A stretch of DNA of 7,288 nt from CAZKFN01 sp964552035 (GTDB lineage Bacteria; Bacteroidota; Bacteroidia; Flavobacteriales_E; Vicingaceae). Below the pieces are notes generated by a model. That model made no database searches. It saw only the letters and a program-made list of their open reading frames with translations, and was not told the DNA's origin. This document shows positions 1 through 5,695 of the stretch, piece by piece (within the stretch, counting starts at the first letter, position 1; every line of letters starts with the position of its first letter). Position numbers and translations under genes: made by a program. The stretch is taken from positions 1-7,288 of the forward strand of contig CAZKFN010000098.1 of NCBI GenBank assembly GCA_964552035.1. The letters run 5' to 3'.

Positions 1-323
1 TTTATTTTGAGCAAAATATTGAACTGCTTAAAAGAGAAGGTCGCTTGCTTTATAATAATGCCATGCAAGGTGGGAAAGTAAATCTAAATATTTTTAAGAT
101 TATGCAAAAATGTTTATATCTAAGTGGCAGTACTCTACGATCTAGAAGTGTTGGATTTAAAGCAGCTTTGGCTCAGGAAGTTTTAGAGAAAGCCTATCCT
201 TTAATAGAAAGCCCGGCTTTTAAAAATATGGTCCGCCATCGCTTTGCTGTTGAAAACGTAGTTCAGGCACATAAGCTCATGGATTCTAGGGATTTTTTCG
301 GAAAAATTATATTGGAGTTTTAA
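1..323 (+). CDS. NAD(P)H quinone oxidoreductase, PIG3 type (3' end only)
   Basis: The reading frame is open from base 3 and ends at TAA 321-323, so about 106 C-terminal residues of a protein that is normally about 325 residues are present. The 5' part lies outside the window. The encoded segment starts YFEQNIELLKREGRLL, continues through a QGGK turn to GSTLRSRS, and ends HKLMDSRDFFGKIILEF. This order (GR-L strand, GSTLRSR motif, AxAHxxMxxxxxxGKI tail) is the typical C-terminus of the PIG3/TP53I3 branch of zinc-independent medium-chain dehydrogenases. Family members reduce quinones with NADPH as soluble cytoplasmic enzymes. The Rossmann GxGxxG motif is not visible because of the truncation. 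A TTG at 45 is only an internal Leu codon, not a start. Family assignment is fairly firm; the substrate is unknown. Confidence 0.85.
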   Translation, partial: YFEQNIELLKREGRLLYNNAMQGGKVNLNIFKIMQKCLYLSGSTLRSRSVGFKAALAQEVLEKAYPLIESPAFKNMVRHRFAVENVVQAHKLMDSRDFFGKIILEF

Positions 324-595
324 TCTCTTTCATAGCTTTAAAAAGGGTTGTTTGTATTTTGTCCTATCGGGAGTCTTATCTGCATTTGCTTCTTTAAAAC
401 TCAGCATGATTATAAGATTTTATTTTAGCAGCTTTTTTAAACCCATAGTTTCCCAAACTTATAAATTGTTTCTAAATGAAGGTAGCTTAGCTGAAATAAT
501 TGGACTGAAGGGTTTTGCTATGGTAAATTCATTCACTTGAGTTGTAGTAGCATTCCCTTTTTACATCGAAGGTGTAGAGTTAATGTATCATATTA

Positions 596-623
596 TTTTT
601 TTGCATCTACAAACGCAAAAAAA
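596..623. repeat. Short inverted repeat, T-tract/A-tract
   Basis: TTTTTTTGC (596-604) is the exact reverse complement of GCAAAAAAA (615-623), with a 10-base spacer. The polarity (T's first, A's last) is the reverse of an intrinsic terminator, and most pairs are A-T. It may be a weak structural or bent-DNA element, or chance in AT-rich sequence. Confidence 0.3.
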
Positions 624-718
624 AGAAGGCACAACCTATGCTTCACAAGAACCTAAAATTAGTATCTTTAAATTTATTAACAATCAAAGCCTAGAGCTTT
701 AGTAGAACGTCTAAACAG

Positions 719-726
719 TATATTTG
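719..726 (+). promoter_or_regulatory. Candidate Bacteroidota -7 box for the YhbP-like gene
   Basis: TATATTTG is an exact match to the Bacteroidota TAnnTTTG box. It would start transcription near 733, giving a leader of roughly 44 bases before the ATG at 777. A clear TTG -33 element at the expected distance is not visible, so the call rests on the -7 box and its position. Confidence 0.4.
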
Positions 727-776
727 GCAAAAATATAGAGGAACGATTTTATAAAAAATTAAAGCAATCAACTTCA

Positions 777-1205
777 ATGAATCCCACTGTTATCTCCTTC
801 ATTCAACAACAAACAGCAGCTTCTATTTTTTGTGCTACCGATAAAACAGAACCCTATTCTTTCAGCTGCTTTTATGTCTTTAATCCCCAGAAAATGCATT
901 TGTATTTCAAATCCTCTCCAAACACTCATCATGCGCAAGTTCTAGAAGAAAATCCCCACATTTCTGGAACTATTCTGCCCGATCAATTGGATAAAAGGGC
1001 CGTAAAAGGGGTACAGTTTACAGGGAAAATCCTATTGTCGGGCTCAGATCTAACAGCAGAAGCCCATGAGCTTTATCACCGTCAAATTCCACAAGCTCAT
1101 AAACTCGAAGGTAGAATGTATGTTTTAGAATTAGAAACCCTAAAAATGACGGAAAACATTCAAGGCATCTTTGAAAAAACAAGATGGCAAAGAAAGCTTA
1201 AATAG
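777..1205 (+). CDS. YhbP/UPF0306 family protein, pyridoxamine-phosphate-oxidase-like split barrel
   Basis: This 142-residue protein matches the layout of E. coli YhbP (about 147 residues). An N-terminal helix (TVISFIQQQTAASIF) is followed by strands ending in CFYVFNPQKMHLYF (about 31-44), then SSPNTHHAQVLEENPHISGTI (46-66), the family hallmark KGVQFTGKI (80-88), an AHELYHRQIPQAH helix (about 96-108), and a C-terminal strand before KTRWQRK. The fold is related to FMN-binding split barrels, but cofactor and reaction are not established for this family. It is cytoplasmic, with no signal peptide. ATG 777 is the only usable start: the frame is open back to 681 but contains no ATG, GTG or TTG. A promoter-like box lies about 50 bases upstream. 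It is followed after 100 bp by a Crp/Fnr regulator gene. Confidence 0.82.
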   Translation: MNPTVISFIQQQTAASIFCATDKTEPYSFSCFYVFNPQKMHLYFKSSPNTHHAQVLEENPHISGTILPDQLDKRAVKGVQFTGKILLSGSDLTAEAHELYHRQIPQAHKLEGRMYVLELETLKMTENIQGIFEKTRWQRKLK

Positions 1206-1217
1206 TCTCAGGCTTTA

Positions 1218-1257
1218 TAAAGTAGATTTAGAAAATGCAATTAAAGTAGTAATTTAG
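1218..1257 (+). repeat. Direct repeat TAAAGTAG(TA)ATTTAG upstream of the regulator gene
   Basis: TAAAGTAG followed at once by ATTTAG occurs at 1218-1231. TAAAGTAG-TA-ATTTAG occurs at 1242-1257. The copies start 24 bases apart, about two helical turns, and differ by a 2-base insertion. The second copy overlaps the 19-bp near-palindrome at 1244-1262. Paired motifs at this spacing upstream of a regulator gene are plausible binding sites, but sequence this AT-rich yields such repeats by chance too. Confidence 0.35.
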
Positions 1258-1262
1258 TACTT
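1244..1262. promoter_or_regulatory. 19-bp near-palindrome, candidate operator for the Crp/Fnr gene
   Basis: AAGTAGTAATTTAGTACTT reads as two 9-base half-sites around a central T. Left AAGTAGTAA and the reverse complement of the right half (AAGTACTAA) agree at 8 of 9 positions. It lies 38 bases after the YhbP-like stop and 43 bases before the regulator ATG, where an autoregulatory dimer site would be expected. It does not resemble the E. coli CRP or FNR consensus, which need not apply to this divergent subgroup. Confidence 0.4.
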
Positions 1263-1275
1263 CATAAAACTAATA

Positions 1276-1287
1276 TCGTATAAACGA
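1276..1287. promoter_or_regulatory. Small inverted repeat TCGT-ATAA-ACGA before the regulator gene
   Basis: Four-base perfect arms TCGT and ACGA flank ATAA, 18 bases upstream of ATG 1306. It could be part of an operator or a leader structure. It is too short to be convincing alone. Confidence 0.2.
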
Positions 1288-1305
1288 CATACAGAAGTTT
1301 ACTTT

Positions 1306-1911
1306 ATGCTAAACAGTTTAAACTTAACAACCTATTTGACCTCCAATATGGAGATTGATGAAGACATAGTAGCTTCTATAGTTCAGAATTGTAAACGAAA
1401 AACGGTTAAAAAAGATGAATTTTTATTAAGAAAAGGGGAGTATTCCCATTACATCTTTTTCGTTGAGTCCGGTTTGTTAAGGCAATATTCCATAGATGAA
1501 AAAGGTAAGGAGCACATTTTAGGATTTGCACCAGAGAATTGGTTTGTTTCCGATAGAGAAAGTATTTATTTCAATCAGCCTTCTTCTTATTTTATACAAG
1601 CATTAGAATACAGCACAGTGGCTTTGTTGGACGATAATTTCTTAAAATTACTTTCGACAAAGGTGCCGGCATTTAGGGATTACAACAATAAGTTGTTGCA
1701 CAACCACATTCGATCCTTGCAAAAAAGAATCAATCAATTGTTGAGCGATTCCGCAGAAGAGCGGTATTTACAATTTGTCAAGAGGTATCCCGATATCTTG
1801 CTCCGAGTACCACAAACTATGGTGGCCTCTTATTTGGGAATTACTCCAGAGAGTTTAAGTAGGCTGCGTAAAGATTTAGCTCATAGGAATTTTAAAAGTA
1901 AAATAAAATAA
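1306..1911 (+). CDS. Crp/Fnr-family transcriptional regulator
   Basis: The 201-residue protein has the two-domain Crp/Fnr architecture. A cyclic-nucleotide-binding-like beta barrel covers about 30-115, including FLLRKGEYSHYIFFVESGLLRQY. A long dimerisation helix follows at about 121-148. The C-terminal winged helix at about 150-195 ends in VPQTMVASYLGITPESLSRL, where TPESLSRLRKDL (180-191) is the likely recognition helix. It acts as a cytoplasmic dimeric DNA-binding protein. The only Cys is at position 29, so an FNR-type iron-sulfur cluster is excluded, and the Crp cAMP signature (GE-L plus an Arg/Ser phosphate pocket) is not recognisable. The effector is therefore unknown, as for many Bacteroidota members. 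Start ATG 1306 gives normal family length. Its targets cannot be read from the sequence; its own leader, the lipoprotein pair and the downstream YceI-pirin cluster are candidates by proximity only. Confidence 0.9.
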   Translation: MLNSLNLTTYLTSNMEIDEDIVASIVQNCKRKTVKKDEFLLRKGEYSHYIFFVESGLLRQYSIDEKGKEHILGFAPENWFVSDRESIYFNQPSSYFIQALEYSTVALLDDNFLKLLSTKVPAFRDYNNKLLHNHIRSLQKRINQLLSDSAEERYLQFVKRYPDILLRVPQTMVASYLGITPESLSRLRKDLAHRNFKSKIK

Positions 1912-1940
1912 ACATTCTCTTAAATAGAAAACGCTTGAAG

Positions 1941-2954
1941 ATGGCTTTCTTAAAAGTAAAAGAACTTGGTTTTTTCAAAGTTATAGTTTACTCCTTCCTA
2001 ATTATTCTTTTCTCTCTTTCCTCTTGTTCTACAATGAAAGACGTGAGCTTGAGCAGTCGATTAGCAGAGAGTAATTGCAATTTGAAAAATGTTTATGAGT
2101 ATCGAGCAGAAGAATTACCTCGGCCTTTACACGAATTAGAGTTGGACAGCAATTTATTGAAATATTTTGATATTAATTCTCTCAACGTTGCTCATGCCAT
2201 TGGAATATTAGATGATTTAAATCGTTTTGTTCAGCTTCAAGAACATGGTCAAAAGGATTCTTCATTAGAAAAACGTATGGAGGTGGTAGAACTTTCTCAA
2301 AAAATTAATCAGGCTATCAATTTATCCTCTCTATCCATTTCTGCTATTACCTCAGAGATTGATTGTGAAGAAGAGCGAGCAGAACAAGTCTCTGCCTACA
2401 TGAAGGAAAAAGAGAAAGATACAGAAACCCGCTTGACGGTAGGTGCTATAATAGTTGGAGCAGCTGGAGCCATTGTAGCGGGAGCTTTACTTTTGAATGG
2501 TGATGAAAGCAATGCACCAGAATTTGTGGGGATTGGAGCAGGCTTAGCAGAAGCCACTTTGGGGTTAATGGTATTGACCAACAAGAAAAGAGTAAAATTC
2601 CATCATCCTAGAAATGTACTTCGGGAAATATGGAATGGAGAGGAGACTTCAAGTATGTTTCCACCAGCACTTTGGTATTATTTGAATTACTTTAATCCTC
2701 AGCAAGTTGAGAGAAACTCTTTGCGTTATCAAATTCTTGAAGGTTGGATGAGTTTTGAACAAATTTCCTCCACACAAGGACAAAAGAAGAGAAGTTTATT
2801 TGAAGTTTTTTTTGGAGATGGAGGGATGTATTCCTCTGATCAACTTAAAACAAGAGCTAATATGTTGGATCAGTTAGAAGCACAAATTAGTTTAATGAAA
2901 CAAGATTTAAAAGCTTTGGCAACAGAATTGCAAGAGTTTTATAAAAAGAGATAA
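1941..2954 (+). CDS. Lipoprotein with glycine-rich hydrophobic hairpin, unknown function
   Basis: I chose ATG 1941 over the in-frame TTG at 1935, giving 337 residues. The N-terminus is a lipoprotein signal: basic residues, hydrophobic stretch VIVYSFLIILFSL, then lipobox L26-S27-S28-C29 (TTG start would add 2). After the lipidated Cys comes a mostly helical, acidic region with Cys46 and Cys142 as a possible disulfide. Two hydrophobic segments at about 165-185 (TVGAIIVGAAGAIVAGALLL, glycine/alanine rich) and 195-213 are separated by NGDESNAPE, forming a likely hairpin. They are followed by basic NKKRVKFHH and an aromatic FPPALWYYLNYF stretch. The C-terminal 35 residues have coiled-coil heptads. 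I do not recognise a named family. It starts 29 bases after the regulator gene and is followed 2 bases later by a secreted PepSY-like protein, so the two are probably cotranscribed. Envelope location is well supported; function is unknown. Confidence 0.75.
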   Translation: MAFLKVKELGFFKVIVYSFLIILFSLSSCSTMKDVSLSSRLAESNCNLKNVYEYRAEELPRPLHELELDSNLLKYFDINSLNVAHAIGILDDLNRFVQLQEHGQKDSSLEKRMEVVELSQKINQAINLSSLSISAITSEIDCEEERAEQVSAYMKEKEKDTETRLTVGAIIVGAAGAIVAGALLLNGDESNAPEFVGIGAGLAEATLGLMVLTNKKRVKFHHPRNVLREIWNGEETSSMFPPALWYYLNYFNPQQVERNSLRYQILEGWMSFEQISSTQGQKKRSLFEVFFGDGGMYSSDQLKTRANMLDQLEAQISLMKQDLKALATELQEFYKKR

Positions 2955-2956
2955 TT

Positions 2957-3484
2957 ATGAAACGTATATCTACCTTAATTTTATTTTGTATCCTATTCTT
3001 AAAATACAAACTAATAGGGCAAAATTTAAGTGAAGCTGAACTACCTTCAGCAGTTAGAGAAAACTTTAAAGCTAAGTACCCCGATGTATATGTTTACAAA
3101 TGGGAATGGAAGAAAAAGAAGCAAATTTATGAAGCGGAATATATTTCGAAAGGCTCAAAATACAAAACCTATTATACAGCCAATGGGGAATGGGTTAAAA
3201 CAAAAAGAGATATTAAAAAAGAAGAGGTGCCTCAGGAAGTGTGGAAGGGATTTTCAGAGTCCGAATATGTCAAGTGGGAAATTGATGATATTGAAGAGCA
3301 CAGCATTCCAAAATATGATTTGGTTTATGAGATGGAAGTAAAGTATAAAGACAAGTCGCTAAAAGAAGAATATAAAAGAACGGGCAATAAGAGCTTAAAG
3401 CGTCAATATAAACTTTCTAAGAAAAAAATTTATTTGTATTTCTCCCCTCAAGGTGAATTGGTAGATATAGTAGAAAAGTATTAA
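2957..3484 (+). CDS. Secreted protein with two PepSY-like repeats
   Basis: The 175-residue product starts with a signal-peptide-like segment MKRISTLILFCILFL and is probably cleaved near G21/Q22, a common Bacteroidota pattern. The mature part resembles the PepSY-like (BLIP-like) domain. Repeat 1 (about 30-86) has LPSAVRENFKAKYPD, a WEW strand, YEAEY, and YYTANGEWVKT. Repeat 2 (about 92-175) has VPQEVWKGF, VKWEI, YEMEVKY and YFSPQGELVDI. The second repeat is interrupted by a Lys-rich insertion at about 131-157. Such domains are usually periplasmic or surface proteins in Bacteroidota with no established enzymatic activity. ATG 2957 lies 2 bases after the lipoprotein stop, indicating translational coupling and a shared envelope role. 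Family assignment is moderately sure; no biochemical role is claimed. Confidence 0.72.
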   Translation: MKRISTLILFCILFLKYKLIGQNLSEAELPSAVRENFKAKYPDVYVYKWEWKKKKQIYEAEYISKGSKYKTYYTANGEWVKTKRDIKKEEVPQEVWKGFSESEYVKWEIDDIEEHSIPKYDLVYEMEVKYKDKSLKEEYKRTGNKSLKRQYKLSKKKIYLYFSPQGELVDIVEKY

Positions 3485-3500
3485 AGCCTTCTTTATTTTT
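3482..3500 (+). terminator. Weak possible terminator after the PepSY-like gene
   Basis: TAAAG (3482-3486) and CTTTA (3491-3495) can pair around a CCTT loop and are followed directly by TTTTT. The stem is only 5 bp and mostly A-T, and it overlaps the stop codon. It would be a poor terminator, though its place between two transcription units fits. Confidence 0.25.
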
Positions 3501-3541
3501 CTTTCTTAACATACATCAATGCGAAGCTTGTTGTTTGCTGC

Positions 3542-3549
3542 TACCTTTG
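3542..3549 (+). promoter_or_regulatory. Bacteroidota -7 promoter box for the YceI-pirin cluster
   Basis: TACCTTTG matches the TAnnTTTG consensus exactly. It lies 35 bases before the YceI ATG, giving a predicted start near 3555 and a short A/T-rich leader of about 30 bases, typical of this phylum. A TTG -33 element at the usual 17-23-base spacing is not seen, because the TTGs at 3528-3537 are too close. This is the only good promoter box found ahead of the cluster. Confidence 0.6.
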
Positions 3550-3584
3550 TATCAAAATAATGTAATAACTAAAATTAATACAAA

Positions 3585-4103
3585 ATGGAAGCAAAACAAA
3601 AATGGATAGCAGATCCAGTACACTCTGAAATTGGATTTAAAGTAAAACACATGATGATTTCAACGGTATCTGGAAATTTAAATGACTTTGATGTAAAAGT
3701 TGAAACAGAAGGAGAGGATTTTAATTCTGCTAATGTTAATTTTTCAGCTAAAATAGACTCTATCAATACCAAGAATAACGATCGAGATAATCATTTGAAA
3801 TCTGCTGATTTCTTTGATGCAGAAAATCATCCTGAAATGACTTTTGTATCTAAATCATTTAATGGAGAAACTTTAACTGGAGATTTAACCATTAGAGGAA
3901 CAACTAAAGAAATTGATTTAGACGTTGATTTTAACGGAATTATTCAAGATCCTTATGGACAAACCAAGGCCGGATTTGAAATTTCAGGAGCAGTGAGCAG
4001 AAAGGAGTTTGGTTTAAACTGGAATGCATTAACTGAAGCAGGAAGCGTGGTTGTTAGTGATAAAGTAAGATTAAGCATAGACCTACAATTGGTGAAACAA
4101 TAG
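3585..4103 (+). CDS. YceI family protein (lipocalin-like, polyisoprenoid-binding fold)
   Basis: The 172-residue protein shows the full YceI signature. W7-x2-D10-x2-H13-S14 and F18/H22 form the first strand. RDNHLKSADFFDAENHP (67-83) is the conserved RDxHLxSxDFFD motif. GDLTIRGTTKEI (99-110) and SRKEFGLNW (138-146) follow. The family forms an extended beta barrel that binds long isoprenoid, quinone-like or amphipathic lipids. Length matches members without a secretion signal, and none is present (MEAKQKW start), so a cytoplasmic location is likely, unlike periplasmic E. coli YceI. The start is supported by the promoter box and the leader. It is the first gene of the cluster and sits 56 bases before pirin 1. 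A carrier or binding role for a quinone-like molecule handled by neighbours is inference. Confidence 0.95.
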   Translation: MEAKQKWIADPVHSEIGFKVKHMMISTVSGNLNDFDVKVETEGEDFNSANVNFSAKIDSINTKNNDRDNHLKSADFFDAENHPEMTFVSKSFNGETLTGDLTIRGTTKEIDLDVDFNGIIQDPYGQTKAGFEISGAVSRKEFGLNWNALTEAGSVVVSDKVRLSIDLQLVKQ

Positions 4104-4159
4104 AGATAAATTGGCAACTGGTTTAAATCTATTCATTCATAAAAACACATTTATCAATA

Positions 4160-5035
4160 ATGAAAACAAAAGCAGTAGAATTAGTAGCTGCACCACGAGA
4201 TCCTCACTTTGTAGGCGATGGTTTTAGAGTGCACAATTTTATTCCTAGTGGATATAGAATGGACATGCAAAGAATGAATCCTTTTATTATGTTGGATTAC
4301 GGTTCAAAATATTATTTTCCACCTTCGGATACAGTAAGAGGTGTAGGAGTACATCCTCATAAAGGTTTTGAAACCGTGACCATTGCTTATAAGGGTAGAG
4401 TTGCTCATGAAGATAGCAGTGGGGGTGGTGGAGTAATTGGAGAGGGAGATGTACAATGGATGACTGCTGCCAATGGAATTCTACATAAGGAATTTCATGA
4501 AAAAGAATGGAGTAAAAAGGGAGGTGATTTCCAAATGGTACAACTTTGGGTGAACTTAAAAAGTGAAGACAAAAAGGTAGATCCTAAATATCAGGCAATA
4601 AAATATGAAAATATTCAACGCCATGAGCTAGAGAATAGTGCTGGAATTGTTGAAGTAATTGCTGGAGATTATCAAGGTACTTCAGGAAGTGCTTCTACTT
4701 TTACCCCTATACATTTGTATAATGCTAAGCTGAAGAAAGGAGGAAAAGCATCCTTTAATTTTCCTGCAGAATACAGTACAGCTGTTTTGATGATTGAAGG
4801 AAGTGTTCGCATCAATGGAGAAGAGGAAGTATTAATGGATCATTTGGCTTTAATGGCTAATGAAGGAGAGCATTTTGAGCTAGAAGCAACAGAAGATGCG
4901 GTGGCTTTAATTATGAGCGGAGAACCCATTCATGAACCTATTGCTGCACATGGGCCATTTGTGATGAATACAAGAGATGAATTGGTAGAGGCCTTTAATG
5001 ATTTCAATAATGGTAAATTTGGCTACTTAGAATAA
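4160..5035 (+). CDS. Pirin family protein 1 (bicupin)
   Basis: The 291-residue product is a full-length pirin. The N-terminal cupin carries HPHKGFETVT (65-74) and AHEDSSGGGG, then QWMTAANGILHKEFHE (99-114). The predicted Fe(II) ligands H65, H67, H109 and E111 are all present, matching His56/His58/His101/Glu103 of human pirin. The linker QMVQLWVNL is followed by the C-terminal cupin, including a YSTAVLMIEGSVRINGEE strand pair and the GPFVMNTRDELVEAFNDF tail typical of the branch closest to eukaryotic pirin. Pirins are cytoplasmic iron cupins; some have quercetinase activity and others act as redox-sensing cofactors, so the reaction here is unknown. It is the second gene of the cluster; the FMN reductase starts 34 bases after its stop. 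Confidence 0.95.
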   Translation: MKTKAVELVAAPRDPHFVGDGFRVHNFIPSGYRMDMQRMNPFIMLDYGSKYYFPPSDTVRGVGVHPHKGFETVTIAYKGRVAHEDSSGGGGVIGEGDVQWMTAANGILHKEFHEKEWSKKGGDFQMVQLWVNLKSEDKKVDPKYQAIKYENIQRHELENSAGIVEVIAGDYQGTSGSASTFTPIHLYNAKLKKGGKASFNFPAEYSTAVLMIEGSVRINGEEEVLMDHLALMANEGEHFELEATEDAVALIMSGEPIHEPIAAHGPFVMNTRDELVEAFNDFNNGKFGYLE

Positions 5036-5069
5036 GTCAAATTAATATTTAAATTATAAAATAGAATTC

Positions 5070-5642
5070 ATGAAGTATAAGCTAAAAGTAATTGTAGGAA
5101 GTACTAGACCTACTAGAAAAGGTAAAGCAGTAGCTGATTGGTTTATGGAAATTGCTCAGAAAGACGCCAATTTCGAGGTGGAGTTGTTGGACTTAAAGGA
5201 AATTAATTTGCCTTTAATGGATGAGCCAGAACACCCAAGAGCGCAAAACTATCAACACGAGCATACTAAAAGATGGAGCAAGATGATTGACGATGGAGAT
5301 GCCTATATTTTGGTAACTCCTGAATACAATTACAGTTATCCTGCAACTCTAAAAAATGCCTTGGATTATTTGGGTAGGGAATGGAGTGAAAAGCCGGTAG
5401 CTTTTGTTAGCTATGGCGGAATGTCTGGGGGAATGCGTTCGGTACAGGCTTTAAAATTACCTTTAACTACTTTGGCCATGATGCCTATTCCCGATGCAGT
5501 TAATATCCCTTTTGTGGCCAACTACTTCAATGAAAAAGGAGTTTTTGAAGCCAATGAAGTAATAGAAAAATCGGCAGAGAGAATGATGGTTACTTTATTA
5601 AAATGGACAAAAGCATTGAAGGAAATGCGAGAAAATAACTAA
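5070..5642 (+). CDS. NAD(P)H-dependent FMN reductase (flavodoxin-like fold)
   Basis: This 190-residue protein belongs to the NADPH-dependent FMN reductase family. GSTRPTRKGKAVADW (10-24) is the FMN phosphate-binding loop, LVTPEYNYSYPATLKNALDY (81-100) is the conserved flavin-ring segment, and SYGGMSGGMRSVQALK (114-129) is the third conserved loop. Members are soluble flavoproteins that pass electrons from NAD(P)H through FMN to quinones, azo dyes, chromate or free flavin. The natural acceptor here is not visible. The ATG at 5070 yields the usual family length. It sits between two pirin genes and is followed 11 bases later by a strong hairpin terminator, so it could close a YceI-pirin-reductase transcript. 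Supplying reducing power or reduced quinone in the same pathway as the pirins is inference. Confidence 0.93.
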   Translation: MKYKLKVIVGSTRPTRKGKAVADWFMEIAQKDANFEVELLDLKEINLPLMDEPEHPRAQNYQHEHTKRWSKMIDDGDAYILVTPEYNYSYPATLKNALDYLGREWSEKPVAFVSYGGMSGGMRSVQALKLPLTTLAMMPIPDAVNIPFVANYFNEKGVFEANEVIEKSAERMMVTLLKWTKALKEMRENN

Positions 5643-5653
5643 AAACCAAAATC

Positions 5654-5683
5654 AAAGCACGCTGAAGTTTAGCGTGCTTTTTT
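5654..5683 (+). terminator. Strong intrinsic terminator between FMN reductase and pirin 2
   Basis: AAAGCACGCT (5654-5663) pairs perfectly with AGCGTGCTTT (5671-5680) around a 7-base loop GAAGTTT, and T's continue to 5683. The GC-rich core and T-tract make it the best terminator in the window. The A-rich left flank means it could also work in the reverse direction. The pirin 2 ATG follows only 12 bases after the T-tract, leaving no space for a promoter. Confidence 0.85.
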
Positions 5684-5695
5684 AATACATGAAAA

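Larger units (their letters stand above)
324..776. other. 453-bp stretch without a convincing gene
   Basis: No recognisable protein or RNA gene was found on either strand. The + frames hold a 62-codon TTG-initiated stretch (352-540) and a 39-codon ATG stretch (583-702). The minus strand has only short fragments between stops. None resembles a known family. A short open frame runs from 681 into the next gene but lacks a usable start codon. Toward the right end there is a T-tract/A-tract inverted repeat (596-623) and a promoter-like box (719-726). The length is large compared with the other gaps here, so a decayed gene is possible, but I see no homology that proves it. Confidence 0.5.

Noticed and set aside
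352..540. 62-codon TTG-initiated + frame
   Set aside because: No family resemblance, no promoter or ribosome site, and composition like AT-rich chance sequence.
596..623. Inverted repeat considered as an intrinsic terminator
   Set aside because: T-tract precedes and A-tract follows the stem, the opposite of terminator polarity on both strands, and the stem is mostly A-T.
583..702. 39-codon ATG frame before the YhbP-like gene
   Set aside because: Lacks any recognisable motif or leader, and runs across the poly-T/poly-A inverted repeat, giving low-complexity residues.
2396..2584. Minus-strand frame inside the lipoprotein gene
   Set aside because: Antisense shadow of the glycine/alanine-rich hairpin coding region; Pro/Ala/Ser-rich product with no motif.
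3030..3341. 103-codon + frame inside the PepSY-like gene
   Set aside because: Overlaps a gene with a signal peptide and family repeats; product is Lys/Met-rich frame-shadow sequence.
3575..3772. Minus-strand frame opposite the YceI gene start
   Set aside because: Fully antisense to well-conserved YceI codons and without its own promoter or family match.
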